Source: Fidelibacterota bacterium (GTDB lineage Bacteria; Fidelibacterota; Fidelibacteria; Fidelibacterales; Fidelibacteraceae). Taken from it: a stretch of DNA of 14,536 bases. Both the position numbers and the translations under genes were made by a program. The notes beneath the pieces are model-generated. The model was given only the letters and a program-made list of their open reading frames with translations. It ran no database searches and was not told where the DNA came from. Shown here one piece after another: positions 14,422 to 14,536 of the stretch. How positions within the stretch are numbered: position 1 is the first letter of the stretch; each line of letters begins with the position of its first letter. The stretch covers positions 1 to 14,536 of the forward strand of contig JAUXEL010000029.1 of assembly GCA_030620575.1 (NCBI GenBank), written 5' to 3'.

Positions 14422-14463
14422 GACTGGAGTTCAGGCATTTTTGACTGGACTTCAGAATGCTTT
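14422..14463 (+). repeat. Imperfect 21-bp tandem duplication
   Basis: GACTGGAGTTCAGGCATTTTT (14422-14442, written here as one 21-base unit split by GACTGGA, TTCAG and TTT) is followed directly by a related unit at 14443-14463. The two agree at 15 of 21 positions, with GACTGGA, TTCAG and the final TTT shared. Confidence 0.5.
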
Positions 14464-14486
14464 CCTCATCTCAAGTCCACACTCTC

Positions 14487-14502
14487 CCCCGAAGGATCGG
14501 GG
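14487..14502. repeat. Perfect 6-bp hairpin CCCCGA/TCGGGG
   Basis: CCCCGA (14487-14492), loop AGGA, then TCGGGG (14497-14502). The core CCGAAGnATCGG also occurs at 14033-14044, so this motif is used at least twice in the tail. The sequence continues with GTCGACGGATC and no T-run, so a terminator role is unlikely. Confidence 0.55.
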
Positions 14503-14536
14503 TCGACGGATCTTGTGAACTCGAGTTTCGGCAGAC

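Larger units (their letters stand above)
13686..14536. other. 851-nt non-coding tail with a mosaic of short repeats
   Basis: No ORF of convincing length or codon pattern on either strand. The section opens with a T/C-rich tract (about 13727-13770) without a clear hairpin, so I do not call a terminator. It then holds, in order: a 15-bp tandem repeat and a matching inverted motif; an element-like block at about 14004-14150; a 20-bp direct repeat pair with an inverted partner; and several GC-rich hairpins near the end. The style is that of a decayed intergenic repeat cluster rather than a regulatory region of one gene. Confidence 0.7.

Overview
The window reads as bacterial chromosome from an anaerobic, amino-acid or organic-acid fermenting bacterium. 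It is moderately AT-rich, with short intergenic gaps and all confident genes on the + strand. The succinate-to-propionate sodium-pump genes, an SDR-type threonine dehydrogenase with Kbl, a BY-kinase, and a dispersed-repeat style tail together suggest an FCB-type lineage (for example Cloacimonadota or Marinimicrobia). This placement is inference only; no rRNA or marker gene is present.

Layout. (1) 1-1935: 3' part of a polysaccharide co-polymerase/tyrosine autokinase (Wzc/CpsD type), cut by the left edge and closed by a perfect-stem intrinsic terminator at 1947-1985. (2) 2022-7656: a six-gene catabolic block: methylmalonyl-CoA mutase large subunit, methylmalonyl-CoA epimerase, carboxyltransferase subunit, OadG-like subunit, biotin carrier and OadB-like membrane subunit. 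Together these would turn succinyl-CoA into propionyl-CoA plus CO2 and use the decarboxylation to export Na+. No biotin carboxylase is present, which favours a decarboxylase pump over a propionyl-CoA carboxylase. (3) 7668-9175: a PHP-family CpsB/YwqE-like tyrosine phosphatase, the expected partner of the BY-kinase, and an MBL-fold hydrolase. (4) 9234-11412: threonine 3-dehydrogenase and 2-amino-3-ketobutyrate CoA ligase, overlapping by 8 nt, which convert threonine to glycine and acetyl-CoA. (5) 11418-12680: a short-type glucose-6-phosphate isomerase. (6) 12697-13685: an exported protein of unknown function with an SH3-like C-terminus, overlapping by 1 nt a three-helix membrane protein that resembles a half-SWEET (SemiSWEET/PQ-loop) unit. 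(7) 13686-14536: no gene; a patchwork of short direct and inverted repeats, including a 20-bp repeat pair that may be an IS21-type insertion-sequence end.

The twelve genes from 2022 to 13685 are co-directional and separated by at most 58 nt. I saw no hairpin terminator between them, so long read-through transcripts are plausible. Biologically, the mutase, epimerase and pump form an energy-conserving propionate route, and tdh-kbl supplies acetyl-CoA from threonine. The BY-kinase and the phosphatase form a phosphotyrosine switch for exopolysaccharide assembly, although the metabolic block separates their genes. I found no CRISPR array, tRNA, rRNA or intact mobile element. The most interesting points are the pump operon with an Ile at the carboxyltransferase specificity position, the kinase/phosphatase split, the SemiSWEET-like gene pair and the repeat-mosaic tail.
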